This document shows, piece after piece, positions 51,251-59,780 of a stretch of 64,000 nt of DNA. Source of the stretch: Bifidobacterium sp. ESL0728. GTDB taxonomy: Bacteria; Actinomycetota; Actinomycetes; Actinomycetales; Bifidobacteriaceae. Position 1 is the first letter of the stretch. Each line of letters opens with the position of its first letter. The notes beneath the pieces were generated by a model. It was not told the origin of the DNA, ran no database searches, and saw nothing but the letters and a program-made list of their open reading frames with translations. The translations under genes were made by a program, and so were the position numbers. The stretch spans positions 2,232,001 through 2,296,000 of the forward strand of contig NZ_CP113925.1 of NCBI RefSeq assembly GCF_029392015.1, in the 5' to 3' direction.

Positions 51251-53719
51251 ATGAAAACGAAGCCGTTCAATGAAAACGTCGCGACAAACCCGTTGCGCAC
51301 AAAAGCCGATTGCTCGGCTGCGCTGGTCGATATCCTCACGCCGGCCATGAAACTGGTTGAGAGCGGCGGACGATACGGCCGGTTCCGTATGAGCGACAGC
51401 GGAGCCGTCTACAGCCAGGACCGCACTTCAATCGAGGGCTTCTGCCGGCTCCTTTGGGGGCTGGGCCCGCTTTTCACCAACCGCGGCAACATCGCTCGCT
51501 TCCCGCGTTGGTGGCAGCTTGCGTGCGCCGGCATCGTTCACGGTACCACGCCCGGCGACCCCGATTTCTGGGGCAACCCACTGGACGATTACGACCAGCT
51601 TTTCGTGGAAATGGGCGCAATCACTGCGTTCCTTTTCGAGACGAGACAGGATTTTTGGGACCATTTAAGCGGCACGCAACAGAACAACATCCTCATCTGG
51701 CTCGACCAAATCAACGTGCACGAGCTGCCGAAGACCAACTGGCTTTGGTTCCGGCAGATGGTCAACACCTGGTTCGTGCATACCGGGCATCCCGAGTACG
51801 ACGCCTTGGTACAAGCCGATTTCGACGTCACCGCCTCGCATTATCTCGGCCATGGATGGTCGTACGACGGCTACAAAAACCAGATTGACAACTACATCCC
51901 GTTCGCCTACCAGTTCTTCACTTTGATGACCGCCGGACTTGCCGAGCGGGACTACGAACTGAGCCGACCCATCCCGACTGGCGCGAATACCAATAACGAA
52001 TCCGCAAGTGCCGGCTATTCCCATAAGCCATACTCCGCGCCGGATCCCAATACCGGAAAAATTGATTGCCCCCATGCCAGCTATTCAGGAAAATCCGCGA
52101 ATTTTCCGGTATCCAACAAACCCAATCAAGTTGACAGGCAACGCACATTGAACGATGCCGGGAGCAGGAAGAAAAGCAATGCGGACAACGTTTCTGGATA
52201 CCTCTCAAGAGATGGCAGACCCGGCACCGCCGAAGCGAAGCGTTATACGCTGCTCAGGCAACGCGCGACCGCTTTCGTACCGAGCTATGCCAACTGGTTT
52301 GCGGCCGACGGCGCCTGCCTGCCGTTCGGGCGCAGCCTCGATTACCGATTCGCACAGGCGGCATTCTGGAGTGCGGCGGCCTTTGCGGGGATTGATCTGC
52401 CGGATGGCTGGACGCTCGGCGATGTGAAGCACCTGTTGTTGGGCAACCTGCGATGGTGGTTCAAGCAGAATATTTTCCAGTCTGACGGGCTGATTCCCAT
52501 CGGTTACGCCTATCCGAATATGAACATGGCCGAGGGCTACAACGGGCCGGCTTCGGCCTATTGGGCGCTCAAAACCTTTATTTTCCTGTGTATTCCCGAA
52601 ACCGATACCTTCTGGACCGTGCGCGAAAGTGACGATTTCAAATTCGAGGCGCTCAAGCTCCAACCTGAACCGCGCATGCTGGTGGCGCACAGTCGCACCG
52701 GGCTGGAAGCGCAGGCCTTCACCGCCGGCCAGCATGCCCCGGAGCACAACCACACCGACGCGAAATACGAGAAATACGTCTATTCCACCAGTTTCGGCTT
52801 TTCGACGCCGAAAGCCGCGACCGTGCTGAAACAGCTTGCCTGCGACAATACCCTGGCGGTTTGCGAATCCGAATACCACTGGCGCACGGCCTTTGGTTAC
52901 GCCGATTACGCAGTGCACGGCGACTACGTCTACTCGCGCTGGGAGCCGTGGGATGACGTGACGATCCGCAATTTCATCGTGCCGCTGATGCCGTGGCACA
53001 TCCGCGTCCATGTCATCGACTCGGCGCGCGCGTTGCACCTGGCCGAGGGCGGGTTCTCGATGCCGGACTTCGGGCAGGAGCTGGCCGGACCCAACATCAA
53101 CGCGGTCGGCGGCCTCGCCACTGCGTCAAGCCAGCACTCTACCGACGGTTCGTTCGCTTCCGGTTGGGATTCAAATTCCGTCGGGAAAAACAACAGCCAA
53201 AACCAACGTTTCGAAACCGGAAATCCAAGTATCCTGGCCGAAACCGGAGATTCAAACATCCCGGACGAAACCAGCAAATCGGCAAATACCGGTACCCAAG
53301 CCACCGATTATCGCTCGAAAAATGAATCAGACAATATTTCCGGTGAAATCGCAGAAAAATCGGTTGCGCATTCAACAGCGACATTCGCGCTGCCGCAACA
53401 ATCCTTGTTCTATCGCACCGAAGTCGGGCTCACCGGGCTGATCGCCGCAGAAGGCTTCTCGCTGGAACTGGCGGCTCCTGAGCCGAACACGAATCTGCTC
53501 TACCCCAAAACGCGCATACCGATACAGATGCGCACCATCGAACCTGGTCACTATGCATTCGTTTCTGCTTACCTCGGCGACCGCGAGTTGGAAAGCGTCG
53601 ACGCTGACGACTCGATCGCCATGCCGGGCGCGGCGCTGGTCGGAGACGAGTTGCATATCAGCTATCACGGTGAAACACGAACCGTAACACTGACGGAGCT
53701 AAAGAACAACTGGCGATAG
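51251..53719 (+). CDS. DUF2264 protein, predicted polysaccharide-active enzyme
   Basis: The 822-residue protein begins with the DUF2264 domain: FNENVATNPLRTKADCSAAL, then WGLGPLF, NWLWFRQMVNTWF and WSYDGYKNQIDNYIPFAY. The domain is (alpha/alpha)-barrel-like and usually found in polysaccharide utilisation loci. An enzyme acting on uronic or deoxy sugars is assumed, but no activity is settled. Two Ser/Asn/Gly-rich low-complexity inserts, at about residues 238-315 and 630-710, interrupt the conserved sequence. No signal peptide is present. It lies downstream of the LacI regulator of the island and probably belongs to it. Confidence 0.85.
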   Translation: MKTKPFNENVATNPLRTKADCSAALVDILTPAMKLVESGGRYGRFRMSDSGAVYSQDRTSIEGFCRLLWGLGPLFTNRGNIARFPRWWQLACAGIVHGTTPGDPDFWGNPLDDYDQLFVEMGAITAFLFETRQDFWDHLSGTQQNNILIWLDQINVHELPKTNWLWFRQMVNTWFVHTGHPEYDALVQADFDVTASHYLGHGWSYDGYKNQIDNYIPFAYQFFTLMTAGLAERDYELSRPIPTGANTNNESASAGYSHKPYSAPDPNTGKIDCPHASYSGKSANFPVSNKPNQVDRQRTLNDAGSRKKSNADNVSGYLSRDGRPGTAEAKRYTLLRQRATAFVPSYANWFAADGACLPFGRSLDYRFAQAAFWSAAAFAGIDLPDGWTLGDVKHLLLGNLRWWFKQNIFQSDGLIPIGYAYPNMNMAEGYNGPASAYWALKTFIFLCIPETDTFWTVRESDDFKFEALKLQPEPRMLVAHSRTGLEAQAFTAGQHAPEHNHTDAKYEKYVYSTSFGFSTPKAATVLKQLACDNTLAVCESEYHWRTAFGYADYAVHGDYVYSRWEPWDDVTIRNFIVPLMPWHIRVHVIDSARALHLAEGGFSMPDFGQELAGPNINAVGGLATASSQHSTDGSFASGWDSNSVGKNNSQNQRFETGNPSILAETGDSNIPDETSKSANTGTQATDYRSKNESDNISGEIAEKSVAHSTATFALPQQSLFYRTEVGLTGLIAAEGFSLELAAPEPNTNLLYPKTRIPIQMRTIEPGHYAFVSAYLGDRELESVDADDSIAMPGAALVGDELHISYHGETRTVTLTELKNNWR

Positions 53720-53912
53720 CTGAGCTACGCACAAACCTGCGGCCCACGTATCACAAAAATACCTGACGTATGTCGTGTCTTTACCTTTATCGAAATGCGC
53801 TATCAATCATGGAATGATGGCATAAATCTAAATCAGATATCAGAATGATGCAATTCAAGCTCGTCAACCACCACTACCGCCAGCCCGGCTTTCCGATACT
53901 TAATAGGTAAGA

Positions 53913-55112
53913 CTATTTGAGCGCCTTACCGGCCGAACCCAACTCGACGCAGGCCTCAACCACGCGCTTGGCCATCGCGTCCTCGGCCGTGCGGCCCCAC
54001 GAACGCGGGTCGTAGTAACGTTTCTCACCCACCTCACCGTCGACCTTGAGCACGGAATCGTAGTGCTCGAACATGTGGCCGGCGACCGCGCGGGTGAAGG
54101 CATATTGGGTGTCGGTGTCGATATTCATTTTCACCACGCCATAATGCACCGCGGCGGTGATGTCACCTTTCGTCGAACCCGAACCGCCGTGGAAAACGAG
54201 CATGAATGGTTTATTATCATGCAAATCGGCGTCGGTATATGGACGGTTTGTCTGGGATATTGCGGATGACAAAGCGGTTATACGCAAATCAGAATCATCC
54301 GAGCTGCCGGATTCCGATATACCGGAATCCCGGGAAACCTTGGTATCAGAAGACTTTAAGCCCACATTTACACTGCTGCATAATTTCCCGGCCTTCGCGG
54401 CCGCCGCAACTTCGCGCTGGATCTCGCCAAGCAATTCCGGGCGCAACTTCACGACTCCCGGCTTATAGGCACCGTGCACATTGCCAAACGTGAACGCCGC
54501 CATATAGGTGCCGCGCTCCCCCAGGCCAAGCCTGCGCGCGACTTCTATGCCATCGGCCGGCGTCGAATAAAGTTTTTCGTCGATGTCGGCGCGATGGCCG
54601 TCCTCTTCGCCACCTACCGCGCCGATTTCAATTTCCAAGACCGTGTGAGCTTTGGCGGAAAGATCCAACAGCTCTTCGGCAACATCGAGGTTTTCCTTAA
54701 GCGGCACCGTCGACCCATCCCACATGTGGGACTGGAAGGTCGGCTCATGGCCGTGCGCCACCTCGTCGGCCTCGCGAGCCAGCAACGGCCGCACCCAGCC
54801 GTCGAGATAGGGCTCGGCACAATGGTCGGTATGAAGCGCAATTGATATGTTCGGATACTTCGCGGCCACCTCATGCGCAAACGCGGCAAACGCAAGCGAA
54901 CCGGTGACGCGGTCATTGACGCTCTGCCCGGAAAAATAGGACGCACCGCCCACCGAAACCTGGATGATGCCATCGGATTGCGCCTCGGCAAACCCTTGCA
55001 ACGCCGCGTTAAGCGTCTGGGTGCTGGTCACGTTGATGGCAGGGTAGGCATAGCCGTCGCGCCGCGCGGTTTCCAGCATTTCGCGATATCGTTCAGGGGT
55101 TGCAATGGTCAT
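53913..55112 (-). CDS. fba: Class II fructose-bisphosphate aldolase
   Basis: The 399-residue protein is a zinc-dependent aldolase. Metal and substrate motifs are ALHTDHCAEP, HSHMWDGS-like QSHMWDGSTVPLKEN, FGNVHGAYKPG, VFHGGSGSTK and KMNIDTDTQYAF. It cleaves fructose-1,6-bisphosphate. The position after a uronate island is probably coincidental. A Ser/Asp-rich stretch of about 55 residues (about 243-298) lies between the VHG and FHGGSG blocks and is not part of the usual family. The ATG at 55112 gives the family start MTIATPERY, though GGAGGT abuts it directly. Bifidobacteria degrade hexose mainly by the phosphoketolase pathway, so this enzyme has a minor or gluconeogenic role. Confidence 0.92.
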   Translation of the reverse strand: MTIATPERYREMLETARRDGYAYPAINVTSTQTLNAALQGFAEAQSDGIIQVSVGGASYFSGQSVNDRVTGSLAFAAFAHEVAAKYPNISIALHTDHCAEPYLDGWVRPLLAREADEVAHGHEPTFQSHMWDGSTVPLKENLDVAEELLDLSAKAHTVLEIEIGAVGGEEDGHRADIDEKLYSTPADGIEVARRLGLGERGTYMAAFTFGNVHGAYKPGVVKLRPELLGEIQREVAAAAKAGKLCSSVNVGLKSSDTKVSRDSGISESGSSDDSDLRITALSSAISQTNRPYTDADLHDNKPFMLVFHGGSGSTKGDITAAVHYGVVKMNIDTDTQYAFTRAVAGHMFEHYDSVLKVDGEVGEKRYYDPRSWGRTAEDAMAKRVVEACVELGSAGKALK

Positions 55113-55314
55113 ACCTCCATTATTGCCGCGAGCCTCGCCATTGGCGTTCGCGGCACGCATCCAATCATTCGGAATCCCGAAAATTGAAGAACCGAAATAA
55201 ACGTAAAATCCCAAAACTACCGACATTCATGAAGTCGCTGACGAAATACCGACCGAAAAATATGTGCTATAGTAAGCAAGTCGTTGCGATTATCATTTGA
55301 TGATGCGCGATTCC

Positions 55315-55382
55315 GGGGGATTAACTCAATGGTAGAGCCCGCCGCAAGGCGGAGATGCACGGTTCGATTCCTGCCTCCTCCA
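55315..55382 (+). ncRNA. tRNA-like element with a 4-nt loop in place of the anticodon loop
   Basis: The element begins GGGGGATTAACTCAATGGTA and ends CTCCTCCA. An acceptor-like stem (6 of 7 pairs), a D-arm CTC/GAG and a T-arm with GGTTCGATTCC are visible. The middle helix is CCGCC/GGCGG closed by GCAA, so there is no 7-nt anticodon loop and the total is 68 nt. It cannot act as a normal tRNA. It may be a decayed tRNA or a tRNA mimic. Confidence 0.5.
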
Positions 55383-55523
55383 CTTTCGCTTTATTTTATT
55401 TTTATTCCAGATTTTTCCTTATCATTTGCCCGCACTTTAACTTCATCGAGGGATATAGGCCAGAATATTCCCCAGGCACACCTACCACCAACGAATTGCA
55501 TTCTTTATTCCTGGCCTATAACC

Positions 55524-55610
55524 CTATTAGTTAGGCTTGCCTTGAGAAGGTATGGAAGTGGAAGCCGGATGTCCCTGCGTTGGCGCGGGGCACGGCTTCC
55601 GCGCTTTTCA
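55524..55610 (+). ncRNA. Candidate small RNA with conserved hairpin, copy 2
   Basis: A TTGCAT (55496-55501) and TATAAC (55517-55522) pair, here with a 15-bp spacer, precedes a CCTTgagAAGG helix and then GGAAGTGGAAGCCGGAT (55554). The 3' block CGGCTTCCGCGCTTTTCA ends at 55610. The outer stem is the same as in copy 1 at 18992-19046 while the inner helix has changed on both sides but still pairs (GTCCC with GGGGC). The order promoter, small helix and long hairpin is the same in both. Confidence 0.62.
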
Positions 55611-55694
55611 AATCTTCCGCCAAAAAATATGCCGGCTATTTGAAGCCTGAAACCTTGATGGTAAGCAACACTTCTGTGCTCTATAGCCCTGGCT

Positions 55695-55850
55695 TCAGAG
55701 GTTTCCCTTTCGTTCCCAGACACGTCCTTCGAATGGTCTGATTTCGGCACTTTGGAAGCCGTCTTCGGCCTCCTGCGCCCATTGATCCACCATGTCATCG
55801 GTGATGACAGTGCCGTTGTCGGCCATATATTTCTGGCTTTTCTGGCTCAT
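55695..55850 (-). CDS. Small antitoxin-like protein (51 aa)
   Basis: The ATG at 55850 has GGGTGG 3-8 bp upstream. The 51-residue product is MSQKSQKYMADNGTVITDDM, then VDQWAQEAEDGFQSAEIRPF and EGRVWERKGNL. The (T)D(D/E)M(V/I)DxWAxxAEDGF pattern with a basic tryptophan end is what I associate with the N-terminal part of small actinobacterial antitoxin-type proteins, which usually go on into a DNA-binding domain. That domain is absent here, so this is a truncated or minimal form. No toxin gene lies next to it. It is read on the opposite strand to the small RNA, 85 bp beyond it. Confidence 0.6.
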   Translation of the reverse strand: MSQKSQKYMADNGTVITDDMVDQWAQEAEDGFQSAEIRPFEGRVWERKGNL

Positions 55851-55993
55851 GACCACCCTTTCCTTATCTCGTCAATGAAGCCCTTAGCAGCATGGTTCGC
55901 ATGAATAGCCTGCTTGCCATCTTGGAGTTTTCAAAGGAAATTCACGTTCTAAGACGTCTTTATTTGCAACGGCTTTCGGGAATTGAACAAGAG

Positions 55994-56064
55994 AGCGGAT
56001 GACGGGAGTCGAACCCGCCTCTGAAGCTTGGGAAGCTTCCATTCTACCGATGAACTACATCCGC
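55994..56064 (-). tRNA. tRNA-Gly (anticodon CCC)
   Basis: On the minus strand the gene reads GCGGATGTAGTTCATCGGTA, with anticodon loop TTCCCAA in a GAAGC/GCTTC stem, T-arm GGTTCGACTCC and the acceptor end CATCCGC with discriminator T. It is 71 nt long, all arms pair, and CCA is not encoded. Confidence 0.95.
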
Positions 56065-56389
56065 AGTGACGCACGCGATGCCGCGCGCACACAAAAAGCG
56101 AGTTTAGCACAGAGCCGCGAAACCGTATGCCGAAAAGTGTTCGAAAGTCCCGCTGGCCCACTTGGGGATGGCTCATAGCCCTCATGGAGCACACTGAACT
56201 CGAATACACTCGAATCCTTACGCCGCAATGGCTTCGGCCCTATACGGGACACGTTTTTTGGCCGACCTAAATTCACTGCCTACCCGATTCGAACACTCAC
56301 CAAAGCACACCTGTCAAAACGACGAAACGGCCCCGCGCAACTCAAAACAGATACACTTCCTGCATATCTGCGACAGATTGCTTGTCAAC
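56065..56389. other. Spacer between tRNA-Gly and htpX
   Basis: I see no supported gene, hairpin terminator or repeat in these 325 bp. It includes the promoter region of tRNA-Gly and the untranslated end of htpX. Confidence 0.4.
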
Positions 56390-57358
56390 TCAGTACGCAA
56401 CCTGCGCCGAACCGTCGAAGCCCAAGCGATTGAAACGTGGGCCTCTGTTCGGGCCTGCTCCAACGCCCTGCATCTCCTGCGCCATCTGCATCAGGCGGTT
56501 GATGCGCTCCTGGGTCGGTGGATGTGTGGAGAAGAGGCGACTGAAACCCTCTTCGGAGAAGGGGTTGGCGATCATCATCGCGGCGGCAGACTGGGTGCCC
56601 GCAGTCTGCGGCATCGGGTTGGCCTGCGCGCCGGAAGTGATCTTGCTCAACGCCGAAGCGAGCGCAGCCGGGTCGCCGGTGAGCTTGCTGCCGTCCTCGT
56701 CGGCATCGTATTCGCGGGTGCGGGAAATCGCCAACTGAATCAGCGAGGCACCAATCGGCGCGAGAATCGAGCTCAAGGCGACACCAATCAGCCCGAAAAT
56801 GCCGGAATCGCGGTCATCGTTGTCTCGCCCGCCGCCGAAGAACATCAGCATATAGCCCAGGTAGGTGATGACCGTCGCCATCGCACTGGCCACAGCCGAA
56901 GTGAGGATGTCGTGGTTGTAGACGTGCATCAGTTCGTGTCCAAGCACCCCGCGCAACTCGCGCTCGTTCAAAATCTGCAGAATTCCCTGTGTGCAGCAGA
57001 CGGCGGCGTGGCGCTCGTTGCGGCCGGTGGCGAACGCGTTCGGGCTCATCGTCGGCGCGATGTAAATGCGCGGCATCGGTTTGCCGGCACGGGCGGAAAG
57101 TTCGCGGACGATGCGGTAGAGTTCGGGCGCTTCGGCCTCGGAGACCTGCCGCGCACCCATCGAGGCGATCGAGATGCGGTCCGAGAACCAATAGGAAAAG
57201 AAAGTCGTGGCAAGGCCGATGAGAATGTAGTAAATAAGCGTGTCGCGGCTGGCGCCGGTGAGCCACCAAATGAGCATGATAATAGCCCACATCACGCCGA
57301 AAAGCAGTGTGGTCTTGAGGCCGTTCAAATGGCCATGCACTTTGATCTTGCCGTCCAT
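56390..57358 (-). CDS. htpX: HtpX-type membrane zinc metalloprotease
   Basis: This 322-residue protein is an M48 peptidase of membrane quality control. It has hydrophobic segments at about residues 12-50, the zinc motif HELMHVYNHD, two further membrane segments (SAVASAMATVITYLGYMLMF and IFGLIGVALSSILAPIGASL), then the third ligand in SREREYDADEDG-like RTREYDADEDGSKL. The FSTHPPTQERINRL block follows near the C terminus, as in HtpX. Start at 57358. The gene stands alone, and the large repeat-bearing spacer lies upstream of it. Confidence 0.93.
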   Translation of the reverse strand: MDGKIKVHGHLNGLKTTLLFGVMWAIIMLIWWLTGASRDTLIYYILIGLATTFFSYWFSDRISIASMGARQVSEAEAPELYRIVRELSARAGKPMPRIYIAPTMSPNAFATGRNERHAAVCCTQGILQILNERELRGVLGHELMHVYNHDILTSAVASAMATVITYLGYMLMFFGGGRDNDDRDSGIFGLIGVALSSILAPIGASLIQLAISRTREYDADEDGSKLTGDPAALASALSKITSGAQANPMPQTAGTQSAAAMMIANPFSEEGFSRLFSTHPPTQERINRLMQMAQEMQGVGAGPNRGPRFNRLGFDGSAQVAY

Positions 57359-57433
57359 ATATCAAAGCCTAACGGCAGTGCCTGTGCTTTTGCTGAACGT
57401 CGGCTGTAAGATGCAAGTATTTGGGAGGTATTG

Positions 57434-57619
57434 GCGCTTTTCTCCTCAGCGTAGACCACTTTCCGTGAGAAAAGCACTATTTTGGCCCATTTTTGGTGCT
57501 TTTCTCCTCAGTATCGACCGATTCCAGTGGAAAAAGCACCATTTTGAGGCGATTTTGGTGCTTTTCCCACTGAGACTGGCCTACATTGCGGAGAAAAGCA
57601 CCCTCAGCGCGGGCATTTT
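57434..57619. repeat. Three tandem 62-bp repeats, each able to form a hairpin, plus related motifs downstream
   Basis: Copies begin at 57434 (GCGCTTTTCTCCTCAG), 57496 (GTGCTTTTCTCCTCAG) and 57558 (GTGCTTTTCCCACTGAG), exactly 62 bp apart. In each, the opening GTGCTTTTC pairs with AAAAGCAC about 27-33 bp later, and the unit ends in ATTTTG. The 8-mer AAAAGCAC or its complement occurs 7 more or less evenly spaced times to 57732, including two copies of CG(A/G)CGAAAAGCACGAAAAA at 57660 and 57722. No gene is present between 57359 and 57926. The array lies between divergent... it lies upstream of htpX and downstream of the ferredoxin reductase gene, both on the minus strand. Confidence 0.8.
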
Positions 57620-57739
57620 GTCACAACGCTGATCTCCTCAGCATGCCATCCAGTAAACGCGACGAAAAGCACGAAAAAACGAGGGGAAACATGCTTTTGG
57701 TCGCAGGGAATCATTGGACGCGGCGAAAAGCACGAAAAA

Positions 57740-57772
57740 GGGTGCTTTCTGTCGCGACAACAGAAAGCACCC
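57740..57772. other. Perfect 12-bp stem hairpin in the 62-bp repeat region
   Basis: GGGTGCTTTCTG (57740-57751) pairs perfectly with CAGAAAGCACCC (57761-57772) around a 9-nt loop. It contains variants of the GTGCTTTT/AAAAGCAC motif of the repeats. It may be the terminator of the reductase gene on the minus strand, although no T-tract follows. Confidence 0.55.
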
Positions 57773-57926
57773 GCAGCGTGGATTCAGCGCCGCTATGTCG
57801 ATTCAAGCGTCAGCCTCTCCCAGCCCACGCTGCCAATCGACCCGCTATCTTAAGCACCACTCAGCCCAACATGAGAACACGCAGCTACTCGGCAAATCAT
57901 CTTTCCAGCGAATCCATGCCGACTAC

Positions 57927-59402
57927 TCAGCCCAACGCGAGCGAACGCAGCTGGTCGGGGTCGATGACCTTTTTGTGCTCGCGGCCTTCCTTTGCACCCT
58001 CGGCACGCTCGTAGGTGTCGACCTTCTTCCAACCGGCGAAATCGATGGGCTTGACGCCGCGCGATGCCAGCAGGCGGTCGATGGACTCGGGGTCGCGATC
58101 GGTAGCGATGCAGCCTTTGCCGTTGCCGTCAGCATTCTCATCCTTGGAAAGATCCTCGAGCATATTGCCGACAATCAGGAGGGCGTCGGACTTGGTGGAA
58201 CCGATCAGGCCAACCGGACCACGCTTAGCCCAGCCGGTCGCGTAGAGACGCGGACGAACGGTACTCTTGCCGGTTTCAGCGGTAAGTGCCGGCTCGGCGA
58301 GGATGCGGCCTTCCTCATTGGCCAATACATCGCGCTGCTCGTCGTAGGCCACCCCCGGAACGCTCGCCGGCTTGTAGCCGATGGCATGATAGACGGCCCC
58401 GACCGAATAATCGGTGAATTCGCCGGTGTGACGCATCACTCCATCCGCACCGGTTTCGGTGCGCTCAACGTGCAGGCCGATGACCTTGCCGCCCTCACCC
58501 AGAACTTCAGTCGGTGCGGAGTTGAAGTGCATGTAATACTTCTTGGTGGCGGGGTTGCCTTCGAAATCGACACCACCGTCATCTTCCATATCCTCGGCCA
58601 TGTCGCGGATGGCATAAAGCTCCTCGACCATCTGGCGGGTCAGCTTGTCTTTGCCGGCCTGTTCGACGGTGGCATCGTCGAGGTCGAAATCATCCTCGTT
58701 AATCACGATCTGCACGCCCGGCAGCTTCTCGAGCTCGCGCAGCTCCTGGACGCTGAACTTGGCCTGGGCCACGCCGCGGCGAATGAAGAGGTGCAGTTCT
58801 TTCGCCTTGTTTTCCTTGATGCCTTCGTAGACATTGTCGGGAATATCGGTGCGGGCCTTGAGATCGTCGGCGTTGCGCATCAGTTCGCGCGACACGTCCA
58901 TCGCCACATTGCCACCGCCGATGACGGCCACTTTTTCGGCATCGAGCGGCCACGTGCGAGCGCCGGTCGGATAACCGTCGTACCACTCCACGAACCGTGC
59001 GGCACCATGCACGCCGTCGAGGTCGGCTCCCGGAATGGTCAAAGGCCGATCGGCCACAGCACCGGTGGCAAACAGCACCGCGTCGTAACGCGGCATCAAA
59101 TCGTCAAGCGTCAGATCGCGGCCGAATTCCACATCACAATACAAATGAATGTCGGGATTATCCAACGTCTTCTCGAGCGCGTCGGCGATGAACTTGATGG
59201 CCGGATGGTCGGGCGCGACGCCGTAGCGCACAAGGCCGAACGGCACCGGCAGCTTTTCGAACAGGTCGATACGCGCGTTGGTCGGCAGGCCAAGCGATTC
59301 GCCCTGTTTCTTCAGCTCGCGCAGGAAGATGTCGGATGAATAGACTCCCGCAGGACCGGCACCAACGACGGCAATGCGGAGTGTGTTGTTATTTTCGCTC
59401 AT
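57927..59402 (-). CDS. Ferredoxin/flavodoxin-NADP+ reductase, FprA type
   Basis: The 491-residue protein is a glutathione-reductase-like flavoprotein. It has the FAD loop VVGAGPAGVYSSD, KLPVPFGLVRYGVAPDHP, the NADP loop VIGGGNVAMDVSREL, and the C-terminal WAKRGPVGLIGSTKSDA block characteristic of FprA/adrenodoxin-reductase-type enzymes. It moves electrons between NADPH and ferredoxin or flavodoxin. In this group the partner ferredoxin is not in the window. The start at 59402 has AGGA upstream. The gene is 186 bp from the hairpin-repeat region. Confidence 0.93.
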   Translation of the reverse strand: MSENNNTLRIAVVGAGPAGVYSSDIFLRELKKQGESLGLPTNARIDLFEKLPVPFGLVRYGVAPDHPAIKFIADALEKTLDNPDIHLYCDVEFGRDLTLDDLMPRYDAVLFATGAVADRPLTIPGADLDGVHGAARFVEWYDGYPTGARTWPLDAEKVAVIGGGNVAMDVSRELMRNADDLKARTDIPDNVYEGIKENKAKELHLFIRRGVAQAKFSVQELRELEKLPGVQIVINEDDFDLDDATVEQAGKDKLTRQMVEELYAIRDMAEDMEDDGGVDFEGNPATKKYYMHFNSAPTEVLGEGGKVIGLHVERTETGADGVMRHTGEFTDYSVGAVYHAIGYKPASVPGVAYDEQRDVLANEEGRILAEPALTAETGKSTVRPRLYATGWAKRGPVGLIGSTKSDALLIVGNMLEDLSKDENADGNGKGCIATDRDPESIDRLLASRGVKPIDFAGWKKVDTYERAEGAKEGREHKKVIDPDQLRSLALG

Positions 59403-59780
59403 AGTCCTAGGTTAACGCAACCGGCGGTACCGCGAAAGCCCAAACCGTAAGAGATTTCTTACACTTCGGCGGCAAACGCTGGGTCATAGCCCGCCAAAAC
59501 CATATATTTGTGGCCCCTGATGCCTATACTTGAAAGTTGTTCGCGCGGTTGGTGGCAGCAGCTGCGCCAAGACGATTTAACAACGCAAAAAGTTTGGAAA
59601 TAGAGACTTTGCGGTGGCATCGGCTGGCCCAAACCCAGAGATAACCGCAAAATCGGTCGGCATAAACCGATCGGCACAGATCAGTTCCCAAGCTCGATGC
59701 ACCGGTTTGATTCGTCGCGCGGACTCCTCACCTTTCCGCATGCGTCGCCTCAGGCCGCAGAACAGACAAGGTGATTCACA
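59403..59780. other. Spacer between the reductase and the ABC binding-protein gene
   Basis: A small hairpin ATCGGT...ACCGAT lies near 59652-59671, and AAGGTGA precedes the GTG at 59781. I looked for a thiamine-pyrophosphate riboswitch (CTGAGA and GAACCTGAT-type blocks) and did not find one. No gene is supported. Confidence 0.45.

Noticed and set aside
55315..55382. Functional tRNA gene
   Set aside because: No 7-nt anticodon loop can be formed, the T-stem has a mismatch and the element is only 68 nt. I list it as tRNA-like.
57434..57619. CRISPR array
   Set aside because: The copies are similar along their full 62 bp, have internal inverted ends and lack unique spacers. There are only three units and no cas gene in the window.
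59403..59780. TPP riboswitch before the thiamine-type binding protein
   Set aside because: The conserved CTGAGA and AACCTGAT blocks are absent. A CAGAGATAACC stretch near 59635 is only a chance partial match.
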